From CAJXSD01 sp964633145 (GTDB lineage Bacteria; Pseudomonadota; Alphaproteobacteria; Rhodobacterales; Rhodobacteraceae): a stretch of DNA of 59,139 bases. The notes beneath the pieces were generated by a model. The model saw nothing but the letters and a program-made list of their open reading frames with translations. It was not told the origin of the DNA and did not search any database. Positions within the stretch are counted from its first letter, which is position 1; each line of letters begins with the position of its first letter. The position numbers and the translations under genes are program-made. Positions 44,027-53,524 of the stretch are shown one piece after another. Location: the NCBI GenBank assembly GCA_964633145.1, contig CAZWFE010000013.1, positions 1-59,139 on the forward strand, given 5' to 3'.

Positions 44027-44806
44027 ATGCCATATTCTGACCGGCCATTAGGTGTGCCAACGATAGGTCGCATCGACTTTGCTTTGATACAACATGCCTG
44101 TCGACTGGCCTGGAACGATTTACGCACGGCCCCGCGCTTTGGCCTGTTTTTTGCGGGTGTATATGTCGCATTGGGGTGGGGGATGTTGTATCTGGCCTAT
44201 GCCACGGGACAGACGTATTGGGCGGTGTTGGTGGTGTCAGGGTTTCCCATTATCGGGCCATTTGCTGCCGTCGGATTGTACGAAGTGTCGCGTCGCTTGG
44301 ACATGGGGCTGCCGCTGAACTGGGCGGATATTTTGACCGTCATTGCCCATCAACGCAAACGCCAGCTGCCGTCGATTAGCGCGGTCATTATCGTGATACT
44401 GCTGTTTTGGTTTTTTCTGGGTCATATGATATTTGCGCTGTTTATGGGGTTGTCTGTGATGACCAACATTTCCAGTTCAATCGATGTGTTTTTGACCCCA
44501 AATGGGTTGATGATGCTGGGCTTTGGCACCGTGATTGGGGCTGCGTTTTCACTGCTGGTTTACATGATTACGGTTATTTCCCTGCCACTATTGTTGGACC
44601 GCGAGGTGGATTTTGTCACCGCGATGATCACATCGTTTCAGGTGGTGCAAAATAATTTCATCACCATGATCGTATGGGCCGCGATTATTGCGCTGGTGTC
44701 TTTCATAGCGATGTTGCCCGGGTTTTTAGGGCTGTTTTTGGTGCTGCCGTGGGTTGGACATGCGTCGTGGCATATTTATCGTTTGGCGCGTGATCGGGCA
44801 AATTAA
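44027..44806 (+). CDS. DUF2189 membrane protein
   Basis: A 259-residue protein with six membrane segments. GVYVALGWGMLYLAYATGQ, then PIIGPFAAVGLYEVSRRL, and SLPLLLDREVDFVTAM are typical of the DUF2189 family. The function is unknown. The ATG at 44027 gives the cytoplasmic N-terminus common in the family. Confidence 0.82.
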   Translation: MPYSDRPLGVPTIGRIDFALIQHACRLAWNDLRTAPRFGLFFAGVYVALGWGMLYLAYATGQTYWAVLVVSGFPIIGPFAAVGLYEVSRRLDMGLPLNWADILTVIAHQRKRQLPSISAVIIVILLFWFFLGHMIFALFMGLSVMTNISSSIDVFLTPNGLMMLGFGTVIGAAFSLLVYMITVISLPLLLDREVDFVTAMITSFQVVQNNFITMIVWAAIIALVSFIAMLPGFLGLFLVLPWVGHASWHIYRLARDRAN

Positions 44807-44878
44807 CATGATCTGCCATTGCATGCATGTGTCCGCTTAGGTATCTGAACACAAAATACACACGACAGGAGATTTCTG

Positions 44879-45817
44879 ATGGCACGAGCCTTTATTTGCC
44901 CCGGTCAGGGGGCACAAACCATTGGAATGGGGCGTGACCTAGCGGATGCCTATCCCGCAGCACGCGCTGTATTCCAAGAGGTCGACGATGCGCTTGGCGA
45001 AGCGTTAAGTGACATGATCTGGAACGGTGACATCGAAACACTGACCCTGACGCAAAATGCGCAGCCGGCCTTGATGGCCACATCCATGGCGGCGTTTCGT
45101 GCGCTGGAATCTGAGGGCGTCGATATTTCTGCGGCCGCGTTTGTTGCGGGTCATAGCTTGGGCGAATATTCCGCACTGGCACTGGCCGGTGCCATCAGCG
45201 TTGCAGATGCGGCACGTTTGTTGCGGTTGCGCGGGCAGGCGATGCAGGCGGCCGTTCCAGTGGGACAGGGGGCCATGGCTGCGATCTTGGGATTGGATTT
45301 TACAACCGTGACCCAAGTGGCCGATGCCGCCGCCCAAGGCGAGGTGTGCCAAGCTGCCAACGATAACGACCCGTCCCAAGTGGTTGTGTCGGGATCCAAA
45401 GCGGCCGTTGAACGTGCCGTAGCCATTGCCAAAGAAACCGGTGCGAAACGGGCGTTGATCCTGCCCGTGTCTGCCCCGTTCCATTGCGCCCTGATGGCGC
45501 CTGCCGCGGAAAAAATGGCCCAAGCTTTGGATGATGTGAATATCAACGAACCTGCTGTGCCGGTCGTGTCCAATGTCCGCGCCGAGGCGGTCAGCGAACC
45601 AATGTTGATCCGCAACCTGTTGGTCGAACAGGTCACCGGTGCTGTACGCTGGCGCGAATCTGTTCAGTGGATGGCCGAACAGGGCGTCACCGAAATGTGG
45701 GAAATCGGCGCTGGCAAAGCATTGTCAGGCATGGTGCGCCGCATTGCCAAGGAAACAACGTGCCGTGCTGTTGGTACGGCCGCGGATGTGGCCGATGCTG
45801 CCGCTAGCCTGAATTAG
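44879..45817 (+). CDS. fabD: Malonyl-CoA:ACP transacylase
   Basis: A 312-residue FabD. The nucleophile is S93 in GHSLGEYSAL, and the catalytic His lies in SAPFHCALM near 201. It loads malonate onto ACP for fatty-acid synthesis. AGGAG precedes the ATG. fabG follows after 21 bases. Confidence 0.97.
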   Translation: MARAFICPGQGAQTIGMGRDLADAYPAARAVFQEVDDALGEALSDMIWNGDIETLTLTQNAQPALMATSMAAFRALESEGVDISAAAFVAGHSLGEYSALALAGAISVADAARLLRLRGQAMQAAVPVGQGAMAAILGLDFTTVTQVADAAAQGEVCQAANDNDPSQVVVSGSKAAVERAVAIAKETGAKRALILPVSAPFHCALMAPAAEKMAQALDDVNINEPAVPVVSNVRAEAVSEPMLIRNLLVEQVTGAVRWRESVQWMAEQGVTEMWEIGAGKALSGMVRRIAKETTCRAVGTAADVADAAASLN

Positions 45818-45838
45818 GACCTGAAATAAGGAGAGAAC

Positions 45839-46576
45839 ATGTTTGATTTAACAGGAAAAAATGCGCTGATCACGGGTGCATCGGGTGGCATTGGTGGCGA
45901 AATCGCCAAGGCGCTGCATGCAGCGGGCGCAACGGTCGCGATTTCGGGTACACGTCAGGGACCATTGGACGAATTGGCCGCAGAATTGGGCGATCGTGTC
46001 CATGTGCTGACCTGTAACCTGTCCGATGCCGACGCGGTCGAGGCACTGCCAAAACAGGCGGTGGCTGCGATGGGCAGCGTTGATATTTTGGTCAATAACG
46101 CGGGCATCACGCGCGATAACCTGTTCATGCGGATGTCAGATGATGAATGGAATTCTGTGCTGGACGTAAACCTGACCGCCACGATGCGCCTGTGTCGCGG
46201 CGTGTTGCGCGGCATGATGAAGGCCCGCTGGGGTCGCATCGTGAACATCAGTTCGGTTGTGGGCACCACCGGCAACCCCGGTCAGGGCAACTATGCCGCG
46301 TCCAAGGCGGGCATGATCGGCATGTCAAAATCACTGGCCTATGAGGTGGCAAGCCGTGGCATCACCGTCAACGCAGTGGCCCCCGGTTTCATCCAGACGG
46401 CCATGACCGATAAATTGAACGATGATCAGAAATCAAACATTCTGACGCAAATTCCGGCCGGACGTATGGGCCAACCCGGTGATATTGCGGCGGCGGTGCT
46501 GTATCTGGCATCGGATCAAGCGGGCTATATGACGGGTTCTACGCTGCACGTGAATGGCGGCATGGCGATGATCTGA
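45839..46576 (+). CDS. fabG: 3-oxoacyl-[ACP] reductase
   Basis: A 245-residue short-chain reductase. The cofactor motif is TGASGGIGG near 13-20, and the catalytic set is S138/S139, Y152 and K156 in NYAASKAG. It reduces 3-oxoacyl-ACP with NADPH. An AAGGAGAG SD precedes the ATG. A terminator follows. Confidence 0.97.
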   Translation: MFDLTGKNALITGASGGIGGEIAKALHAAGATVAISGTRQGPLDELAAELGDRVHVLTCNLSDADAVEALPKQAVAAMGSVDILVNNAGITRDNLFMRMSDDEWNSVLDVNLTATMRLCRGVLRGMMKARWGRIVNISSVVGTTGNPGQGNYAASKAGMIGMSKSLAYEVASRGITVNAVAPGFIQTAMTDKLNDDQKSNILTQIPAGRMGQPGDIAAAVLYLASDQAGYMTGSTLHVNGGMAMI

Positions 46577-46598
46577 TCTGATTATAGATCTATTTTAC

Positions 46599-46627
46599 GA
46601 AAGCCGGTCAGAAATGGCCGGCTTTTT
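46599..46627 (+). terminator. Terminator after fabG
   Basis: Stem AAAGCCGG/CCGGCTTT followed by T residues. Confidence 0.8.
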
Positions 46628-46940
46628 CATTGGGGGGTGTAATGATTCCCGTTTGGGATGATCTGCGTTATGTTTGGCGCGATGTTTCGGCCCGAATACA
46701 GGGTGATCGGAAAAAAATTGCCATTTGCGGGCTGAATACATGCCCTTAGGTCACATTCTGATGCTGAAATTATTTGCCAAACCTGTTCATTATGGTATAG
46801 CGCAATGAAGGGTCGGCCAGCACATGCGGGTCGTCTTTGGCTGCTTTGCAGTTTAAACCGCCCTGACACGGGGTATTGTTCCGGCCTGATACAGGTGGGT
46901 ATGACATCGGGCCTGGCCCAAAAAATATGAGGATACTAAA
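46628..46940. other. Leader region of acpP
   Basis: 313 bp without a supported gene between the fabG terminator and acpP. It contains a candidate acpP promoter at 46774-46801, so the acpP transcript would have a leader of about 130 bases. No riboswitch-like structure was recognised. Confidence 0.5.
46774..46801 (+). promoter_or_regulatory. Candidate acpP promoter
   Basis: TTGCCA and TATAGC are spaced by 16 bases, preceded by an AT-rich stretch. Confidence 0.5.
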
Positions 46941-47174
46941 ATGAGCGATATCGCAGACCGCGTAAAAAAAATCGTTGTTGATCATCTAGGCGTTGACGAG
47001 AGCAAAGTTGTCGAAAGCGCGTCTTTCATCGACGATCTAGGCGCAGACAGCTTGGACACAGTTGAATTGGTAATGGCGTTCGAAGAAGAGTTCGGCATTG
47101 AAATTCCTGATGACGCGGCTGAAAACATCCAATCATTTGGTGACGCGGTTAAATTCATTTCCGAAGCAGCCTAA
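46941..47174 (+). CDS. acpP: Acyl carrier protein
   Basis: A 77-residue acidic ACP with the phosphopantetheine attachment Ser37 in GADSLDTVELVMAFEEEFG. It carries acyl chains during fatty-acid synthesis. The gene has its own promoter and terminator, as expected for a very highly expressed protein, and uses frequent codons. SD is GAGGA. Confidence 0.98.
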   Translation: MSDIADRVKKIVVDHLGVDESKVVESASFIDDLGADSLDTVELVMAFEEEFGIEIPDDAAENIQSFGDAVKFISEAA

Positions 47175-47200
47175 GCGCGCGGATCTGATTTTCGAATTTG

Positions 47201-47232
47201 AAACCCCTGATCGTATGGTCAGGGGTTTTTTT
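47201..47232 (+). terminator. Terminator after acpP
   Basis: Stem AACCCCTGA/TCAGGGGTT followed by seven T. Confidence 0.9.
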
Positions 47233-47357
47233 ATTTTCTAGGCTTTGTTGCGAAAAAATCAGGAAAACCGCTGTGATTGCGGTGCATAGATCTTGCCCAC
47301 AAGGGCCAAAGCGCGGTATGTCCTGAGTTAAGATTATTAGATAAGAGGGGCATGAAC

Positions 47358-48617
47358 ATGCGTCGAGTGGTTGTAACTGGATTGGGAATGGTATCGCCGT
47401 TGGCTTGCGGTGTCGAAGAAACATGGTCACGTCTGTTGGCGGGGCAATCTGGGGCAGGGCCGATCACCCGCTTTGATGCATCGCGTGTCACGACGAAATA
47501 CGCCTGCGAAGTGCCCTATGGCGACGGCAGCGACGGCACCTTTAATCCTGACGACTGGATGGAGGTCAAAGAACGCCGCAAGGTGGATGATTTCATCCTG
47601 TATGGCATTGCCGCTGCCCAACAAGCGGTCGAAGATTCCGGTTGGATGCCCGAGGACACCGAAAGCCTTGAGCGCACAGGTGTGATGATTGGATCGGGCA
47701 TTGGTGGTCTGAATTCGATTGCAAACACCACATTGATGATGGCCGAGAAAGGCCCGCGCCGTGTGTCCCCATTCTTTATCCCAGGGGCTTTGATCAACCT
47801 GATTTCTGGTCAGGTGTCGATTAAATACGGCTTCAAGGGGCCAAACCATTCGGTTGTTACCGCCTGTTCCACTGGCGCGCATGCCATTGGCGATGCGGCC
47901 CGTTTGATTATGACATCAGATGCGGACGTGATGATTGCCGGCGGCGCCGAGGCGGCCATCTGTGAAATCGGGATCGCCGGATTTAACGCTTGCAAAGCGC
48001 TGTCCACCAAACGCGAAGATGACCCAAAAACCGCATCGCGCCCCTATGACGCGGACCGCGATGGGTTTGTGATGGGCGAAGGTGCGGGTATTGTGGTGCT
48101 TGAGGAATACGAACACGCCAAAGCGCGTGGCGCGAAAATCTATGCCGAGGTGCTGGGCTATGGTTTGTCAGGTGACGCCTATCACATCACCGCGCCGTCT
48201 GAGGACGGCGAAGGCGGCGAACGCGCCATGCGCGCGGCGCTGGCCAAGGCGAATTTGGATCCTGCGCAACTGGATTATGTCAACGCACACGGTACATCAA
48301 CCATGGCTGACGTGATCGAATTGGGGGCCGTGGAACGCATGATGGGCGACGCGGCCAGCAAATTGACCATGTCATCGACCAAATCATCCATCGGTCACCT
48401 GCTGGGTGCCGCCGGCGCGGTCGAAGCGATATTCACCATCCTTGCAATCCGGGATCAGGTGGCTCCGCCCACCATCAACTTGGACACACCTGCGATTGAA
48501 ACGGCTGTTGATTTGGCACCCAATGTCAAACGCGAACGTGAAATCAATTACGCGCTGTCCAATTCCTTTGGATTTGGTGGCACAAATGCAAGTTTGCTGT
48601 TGGGTAAGGTATCGTAA
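47358..48617 (+). CDS. fabF: 3-oxoacyl-[ACP] synthase II
   Basis: A 419-residue condensing enzyme with the triad C170 (VVTACSTGAH), H312 (NAHGTST) and H348 (SIGHLLGAAG). It elongates acyl-ACP chains. The ATG at 47358 is favoured because AGAGGGG lies seven bases before it; ATG 47352 would be only one base from the SD. Its stop overlaps the mltG start (TAATG). Confidence 0.97.
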   Translation: MRRVVVTGLGMVSPLACGVEETWSRLLAGQSGAGPITRFDASRVTTKYACEVPYGDGSDGTFNPDDWMEVKERRKVDDFILYGIAAAQQAVEDSGWMPEDTESLERTGVMIGSGIGGLNSIANTTLMMAEKGPRRVSPFFIPGALINLISGQVSIKYGFKGPNHSVVTACSTGAHAIGDAARLIMTSDADVMIAGGAEAAICEIGIAGFNACKALSTKREDDPKTASRPYDADRDGFVMGEGAGIVVLEEYEHAKARGAKIYAEVLGYGLSGDAYHITAPSEDGEGGERAMRAALAKANLDPAQLDYVNAHGTSTMADVIELGAVERMMGDAASKLTMSSTKSSIGHLLGAAGAVEAIFTILAIRDQVAPPTINLDTPAIETAVDLAPNVKREREINYALSNSFGFGGTNASLLLGKVS

Positions 48618-49768
48618 TGTGGCGCAGCGTTGCATCTAACGCACTGACATTCTTGATCGTTTTGTTTTTGGGCGTCGGTATTGCTGGCCTTTGGGCGAAA
48701 AACGAATATATGCAGGCTGGCCCCTTGGATCAGGGGATCTGTCTGCGCGTGGCGCCAGGCAGCAAATTTTACGACACCGCTGATGATCTGAAAAAACAAG
48801 GTGCCATTTCCAGTGCATCGCTGTTTCGCATCGGTGCCGAATACAACGGCAAAGCGAACCAGTTGAAAGCAGGCAGTTTTTTGATCCCTGCGGCGGCATC
48901 CATGGATCAGGTCGTTGATCTGATTACCAAGGGTGGGGCAAACACCTGCGGCACAGAAATCGTCTATCGCATCGGCGTAGCATCGACCACCGTTCAGGTG
49001 CGCGAATTGGATCCGGCGACCGAACGGTTCGTGGAACGGGCCGCATTCAAAATGGGCGATGACGCGCCCAGCGACTATACCCGTGTTCTGGATGCCATGG
49101 CCACCCGCCACCGCATCGCCATGGCCGAAGGTGTGACCAGCTGGCAAGTGGTCCAAGCAATCAACGGGATCGAGGTGTTGCAAGGCGATATTACCGAAAT
49201 CCCAGCCGAGGGCACATTGGCCCCCTTTAGCTATGAGGTCGCATCGGGCGACACACGCGCGTCTGTGATCGCGGATATGGTGGCGCGCCAAACGTCGATA
49301 TTGGATCAGGCATGGACAAACCGTGCCGCCGATTTGCCGCTGAAATCCAAAGAAGAGGCATTGATCCTGGCCTCTATCATTGAAAAGGAAACATCCGTTC
49401 CCGATGAACGCGGATTGGTCAGTTCGGTATTTATCAATCGGTTGAATCAGGGCATGCCACTGCAAACCGACCCGACGGTGATCTATGGCATCACCAAGGG
49501 GCAGGGCGTGTTGGGCCGTGGTTTGCGGCGGTCTGAATTGCGGGGGCAAACACCGTGGAACACCTATGTGATCCGTGGCCTGCCGCCCACACCCATCGCA
49601 AACCCCGGGGCCGATGCGATTGCGGCTGCGGTCAATCCCGATGACAGCCGCTATATATTCTTTGTCGCCGATGGCACGGGTGGTCATGCCTTTGCCGAAA
49701 CCTTGGCCGAACACAACGCCAATGTTGCAAAATGGCGCCAGATCGAGGCCGAGCGCGCCACCGATTGA
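48617..49768 (+). CDS. mltG: Endolytic murein transglycosylase MltG
   Basis: A 383-residue YceG/MltG protein. One N-terminal membrane segment (about 7-28), a LysM-like region, and the catalytic domain with LASIIEKETSVPDERG, NRLNQGMPLQTDPTVIYG and NTYVIRGLPPTPIANPG. It cuts nascent glycan strands at the membrane. It is translationally coupled to fabF. Confidence 0.95.
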   Translation: MWRSVASNALTFLIVLFLGVGIAGLWAKNEYMQAGPLDQGICLRVAPGSKFYDTADDLKKQGAISSASLFRIGAEYNGKANQLKAGSFLIPAAASMDQVVDLITKGGANTCGTEIVYRIGVASTTVQVRELDPATERFVERAAFKMGDDAPSDYTRVLDAMATRHRIAMAEGVTSWQVVQAINGIEVLQGDITEIPAEGTLAPFSYEVASGDTRASVIADMVARQTSILDQAWTNRAADLPLKSKEEALILASIIEKETSVPDERGLVSSVFINRLNQGMPLQTDPTVIYGITKGQGVLGRGLRRSELRGQTPWNTYVIRGLPPTPIANPGADAIAAAVNPDDSRYIFFVADGTGGHAFAETLAEHNANVAKWRQIEAERATD

Positions 49769-49804
49769 TCCCGTGGTTAACAAAACCTGAATCACTTTAT
49801 TTTG

Positions 49805-49837
49805 ACCCCCGCACAATATGTTGTGTGGGGGTTTTTT
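49805..49837 (+). terminator. Terminator after mltG
   Basis: A 12-bp stem, ACCCCCGCACAA/TTGTGTGGGGGT, with a TATG loop and six T. Confidence 0.9.
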
Positions 49838-49979
49838 ATGTCTTGCTAAATTGTTACCGCCACGCACGTTGCAAATAATTGATTTTGTGGATTTTTTTGC
49901 CTGTTTCGGGCATAACGGATGCGCTGAACATGACCGGCATGTTTGGACAGGGGACCATAGCAAAGGAACCTGAAATCAC

Positions 49980-50321
49980 ATGATTTTAATCACCCCGGAC
50001 GACAAGGCAAATCCATTATCATCCGAATTTGAACGGCTGGAACGGACACTTAGCAGTTTTGCCCAAGATATAGAAAACCTCGCACAACGGGTTCACTCTG
50101 GGGACGTTGTAACCGAAACCGAAGTCCGCAAGCTGTTCCAAGACCTTAGGGGATGGCTAAAGCTGGCCTATGAAGCGGAAAGAACTGTTGCAGAACACAA
50201 CCGAAAAAGAAAAGGAATATCAGGAGATTACGGACTTGACCTGGCTCAAGCCAAGTCTCAGATCGGGTGCAGATTGGATCGCTTGCGCCGATGTTGCGAT
50301 CAAGGAAAGGTTTCTAAGTGA
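49980..50321 (+). CDS. GTA g1 protein, likely small terminase subunit
   Basis: A 113-residue, largely helical protein with a coiled-coil-like start (about 15-45). Its size and its place immediately before the terminase large subunit match g1 (TerS) of the Rhodobacter gene transfer agent. In that system TerS helps package host DNA into phage-like particles. The frame is intact and has an AAAGGAAC SD. Identification is by position and size rather than by motif. Confidence 0.65.
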   Translation: MILITPDDKANPLSSEFERLERTLSSFAQDIENLAQRVHSGDVVTETEVRKLFQDLRGWLKLAYEAERTVAEHNRKRKGISGDYGLDLAQAKSQIGCRLDRLRRCCDQGKVSK

Positions 50322-50340
50322 CCTTTCCGAGGGAGAGCTT

Positions 50341-51678
50341 ATGGCTCTCCCTTTTTTGTTCGAATTTTGGGCGATGGATCATCAATTGCCCCCTGATGGG
50401 GATTGGCGATCGTGGGTCATTTTGGGCGGCCGTGGGGCGGGTAAAACCCGTGCGGGCGCCGAATGGGTCCGCGCCATGGTCGAGGGTCCGCGCCCCTTGG
50501 ACGGTGGCCGCGCATCGCGCGTGGCCTTGGTGGCCGAAACGCTGGATCAGGCGCGTGATGTGATGATTTTTGGCGACAGTGGCATCATGGCCTGTTCGCC
50601 CCCCGATCGCCGCCCCAAGTGGGAGGCCACGAAAAAACGGCTGATCTGGCCCAATGGGGCCACGGCGCAGATATTTTCCACCCATGACCCCGAAGGGCTG
50701 CGGGGGCCGCAATTTGATGCCGCATGGTGTGATGAATTGGCCAAATGGCGCAATGGGCAGGACACATGGGATATGCTGCAATTTGCTTTGCGGTTGGGCG
50801 ATGATCCGCGTGTTTGTGTGACGACAACACCGCGGGCGGTGGATGTGTTAAAAACCCTGCTCGCCAGCCCCAGCACCGTGATGACCCATGCCCCCACATC
50901 GGCGAACCGTGCCAATCTGGCCGCCAGTTTTCTGGCCGAGGTAAACGCACGCTATGCCGGCACCCGTTTGGGGCAACAGGAACTGGACGGCGTTTTGATT
51001 GATGCGGTCGATGGCGCATTGTGGCGCGATCCGGATTTGGCGCAGCTGACTGTGGACACCTGTCCCGAATTGGCCCGCGTTGTGGTGGCGGTTGATCCCC
51101 CCGTGACGGGGCATGCGCGATCAGACAGTTGCGGGATTATCGTCGCGGGCATTTTGGCCCACGATCCCACGCGGGCGGTTGTGATTGCCGATTACAGCGT
51201 GCAGGGCACCAGCCCGCTGGTCTGGGCGCAGGTCGCGATTGACGCCTATCACACCCATAATGCCGATCGCCTGATTGCCGAGGTCAACCAAGGCGGTGAT
51301 CTGGTCGAAACGGTCATTCGTCAGGTCGATCCCAATGTGTCCTATCGTGCGATACGGGCCAGTCGGGGCAATCCTTGGCCTGGGGCGGTTGCGGTGTCAT
51401 CGAATGATATCGATACCGATCCGGTGCAAAACCTGTTGGTGACACAGCGGGGGATTTTGGGCAAAATCAAAACGGACCTGACACCCCACAGCAGCGCCTA
51501 TCCTGATATGGGGCGCGGGGTTGAGGTGGACATTCAATCGGGTGCCCTGCAGTCGATTTCCCAAGGCGCGCTGGAAAATGGTGGAAATTTGGCCGCCATC
51601 GGTGTGCCCGAAACCCAGCATTGGGAAATCATCCAGTTCAAGTGGGCCGAATTGATTGCGCCAAATCGGTACCGGTAG
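50341..51678 (+). pseudogene. GTA terminase large subunit fused by deletion to a piece of GTA gp15
   Basis: A 445-codon frame. Residues 1-340 are a GTA/phage terminase (TerL, g2): Walker A GGRGAGKTRAGAEW near 32, Walker B FDAAWCDELAKW, and the nuclease-type AVDPPVTGHARSD. After RASRG, near base 51367, the sequence changes to GNPWPGAVAV...SGALQSISQGAL...AELIAPNRYR, which is the C-terminal region of the GTA host-specificity protein gp15. The genes between g2 and g15 (portal, capsid, tail) are therefore missing, and the nuclease domain lacks its end. ATG 50341 has a GGGAGAG SD; residues before it (FLSDLSEGEL) look homologous too, so a start inside g1 is possible. Confidence 0.85.
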
Positions 51679-52216
51679 ACCCATCTGTTGCGCGGACAGC
51701 GTGGCAGTGATGCCGCAGGTTTGGCCAGAAAATACAACCTTTGTCTATCTGGGCGCTCAGCCCATGCAAATTCCCCTGTCATTGGAACAACGCAACCAGA
51801 TGCGGCAATATCACATTGGTCCAGCGGGGCGGTCGTTGATGGATCCGGCCTATCGTCAGATTGACTATGCCTATACCGCCCAAGGGATGCGGGCCATGGC
51901 GCCGTGCCATCTGCGCTGTGATCTGGGGCTGGATCAGGTATCCATTCACTGGACCCGCCGTGGGCGGTTGGATGCAGATCGCTGGGATGGTGAGGACATT
52001 CCATTGGAATATCTGCTGGAACGCTACCGCGTATTGGTAAAACGCGGGGATGCGACCCTATATGATACCACCGTGGATCAGGCCCAAATCAGCTGGGACA
52101 GACCCACGTGGGACGGGCTGCTTGGGGGGCAAGGCACGCAAAATGTCGTGATTGAGGTGGCCCAACGGGATCCAGCCCTAGGGGATGGGTATTTCGCCCG
52201 TCTAAATCTGGGCTAG
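51679..52216 (+). pseudogene. GTA gp15 C-terminal remnant
   Basis: The gp15 homology continues past the TAG at 51676-51678 in the same frame as THLLRGQRGSDA, then shifts frame at about 51706-51714 and goes on as VMPQVWPENTTFVYLGAQPMQ... to FARLNLG. In gp15 this end is a tail-tip/host-recognition region. The break is explained if AGTGATGC was once present twice in tandem and one 8-bp copy was lost. With a nonsense codon and a frameshift, this cannot make a normal protein. Confidence 0.85.
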
Positions 52217-52225
52217 TGGGCTGAA

Positions 52226-52525
52226 ATGCGGCCCGTTTTACACCCTGACCTTGCGGCTGTCGCGCGGTGTTTGATGACCTATCCCGCGAACCTGCGGGCG
52301 ATGGTCTGCGATACCTTGATCGCCCGCGCGCATTTGGCCGATAAACTGCGAAAATCAGGGTGCTATCGGCCGGAATTGGGTGATGGCACGCTGCGCGCCA
52401 CCATTGCGCGGGAAAAACTGCCCCGTGAACCAGATTTACGCGATGCCAATTTCCGCCATGCAAATCAGGTGGTTTTGGCGCGCTTGGCCGTTTGGATGGC
52501 ACGCACGGATGGGGGGCGATCTTGA
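52226..52525 (+). CDS. Conserved protein between GTA and cysE
   Basis: A 99-residue soluble protein beginning MRPVLHPDLAAVARCL, with LADKLRKSG and an LGDGTLRATI stretch. Proteins of this type lie between the GTA cluster and cysE in many Rhodobacterales. The function is unknown. The ATG is ten bases after the gp15 stop. Frame intact despite the collapse of the neighbouring GTA genes. Confidence 0.7.
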   Translation: MRPVLHPDLAAVARCLMTYPANLRAMVCDTLIARAHLADKLRKSGCYRPELGDGTLRATIAREKLPREPDLRDANFRHANQVVLARLAVWMARTDGGRS

Positions 52526-52576
52526 CTTTTGCAGCGCGAAATTCTATGTATCGCGATAGATTACAAGGATATCGCC

Positions 52577-53389
52577 ATGCGCAAAACACGCGAAAATCTG
52601 ATTGCCCTAGACCCCGTTTGGGCGCAACTGGTTGCCGAGGCACAAGAGGCCGTCGAACACGAACCGCTGTTGGGTGGTATGGTGCATCTGTGCGTGTTGC
52701 ACCATCAATCCATTGAGGCAGCGCTTGCCTATCGGATTTCATCGAAACTGGCGTCGCCGGAAATGTCCGAACAATTGGTGCGCGAAATTTGCGATGCTGC
52801 CTATGCTGATGATGAAACATTGGCGCTAAAGGCGCGCGCCGATATTGTGGCGGTCTATGAACGCGATCCTGCCTGCCATCGGTTTTTGCAGCCTTTGTTG
52901 TTTTTCAAAGGGTTCCAAGCCTTGCAGGCCTATCGCGTGGCCCATTGGCTGTGGCAAAAGGGCCGCCAAGATATGGCCTATATGTTCCAAATGCGCATAT
53001 CCGAGGCCTTTGGCATAGACATTCATCCCGCAGCCCGCATCGGCCAAGGGATCATGATTGATCACGCCCATTCCATCGTGATCGGTGAAACGGCTGTGGT
53101 TGGAAACAACGTATCCATGCTGCATTCCGTGACCTTGGGTGGCACGGGAAAAGAGGAAAGCGACCGCCACCCCAAAATTGGCGATGGCGTGTTAATTGGC
53201 GCAGGGGCCAAGGTGCTGGGCAATATCCATGTGGGCGAATGCAGCCGCATCGCTGCGGGATCGGTTGTATTGTCTGATGTGCCGCCAAAATCCACAATGG
53301 CGGGCGTGCCCGCGAAAAAGGTGGGCAATGCAGGCTGCACCAATCCATCCGTCAGCATGAACCAGATTTTGAACACATCAAAATCGTAA
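52577..53389 (+). CDS. cysE: Serine O-acetyltransferase
   Basis: A 270-residue CysE. A helical N-terminal domain is followed by the left-handed beta-helix built from hexapeptide repeats, with the catalytic region DIHPAARIGQGIMIDHAHSIVIGETAVVG (shown here in part by its key His and Asp) and VTLGGTGKE. It makes O-acetylserine for cysteine synthesis. The ATG 52577 follows AAGGAT; the frame upstream is not conserved. A terminator follows. Confidence 0.96.
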   Translation: MRKTRENLIALDPVWAQLVAEAQEAVEHEPLLGGMVHLCVLHHQSIEAALAYRISSKLASPEMSEQLVREICDAAYADDETLALKARADIVAVYERDPACHRFLQPLLFFKGFQALQAYRVAHWLWQKGRQDMAYMFQMRISEAFGIDIHPAARIGQGIMIDHAHSIVIGETAVVGNNVSMLHSVTLGGTGKEESDRHPKIGDGVLIGAGAKVLGNIHVGECSRIAAGSVVLSDVPPKSTMAGVPAKKVGNAGCTNPSVSMNQILNTSKS

Positions 53390-53412
53390 AAATTATTATT
53401 TTGATCCATTAA

Positions 53413-53435
53413 GGGGCGCTTTCAGCGCCCTTTTT
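53413..53435 (+). terminator. Terminator after cysE
   Basis: Stem GGGCGC/GCGCCC with a short loop, followed by five T. Confidence 0.85.
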
Positions 53436-53524
53436 CATGTTTAACAGATTGTTTATGACTTTCGTCTATATAGATTGGTAATCTTGTCGTTGTTGAACGT
53501 GTTAAAACAAATTTGGGGTCAAAT

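Noticed and set aside
48548..49963. A 471-codon minus-strand frame opposite mltG
   Set aside because: It is the shadow of mltG and fabF, without SD, and with a His/Gln/Cys-rich composition typical of antisense frames.
10818..51678. TAG might be recoded as a sense codon, since both gspC and the GTA fusion are cut by TAG
   Set aside because: tgt and other intact genes end normally with TAG, the sigma factor is cut by TAA, and the gp15 remnant also carries a frameshift. Ordinary decay explains this better.
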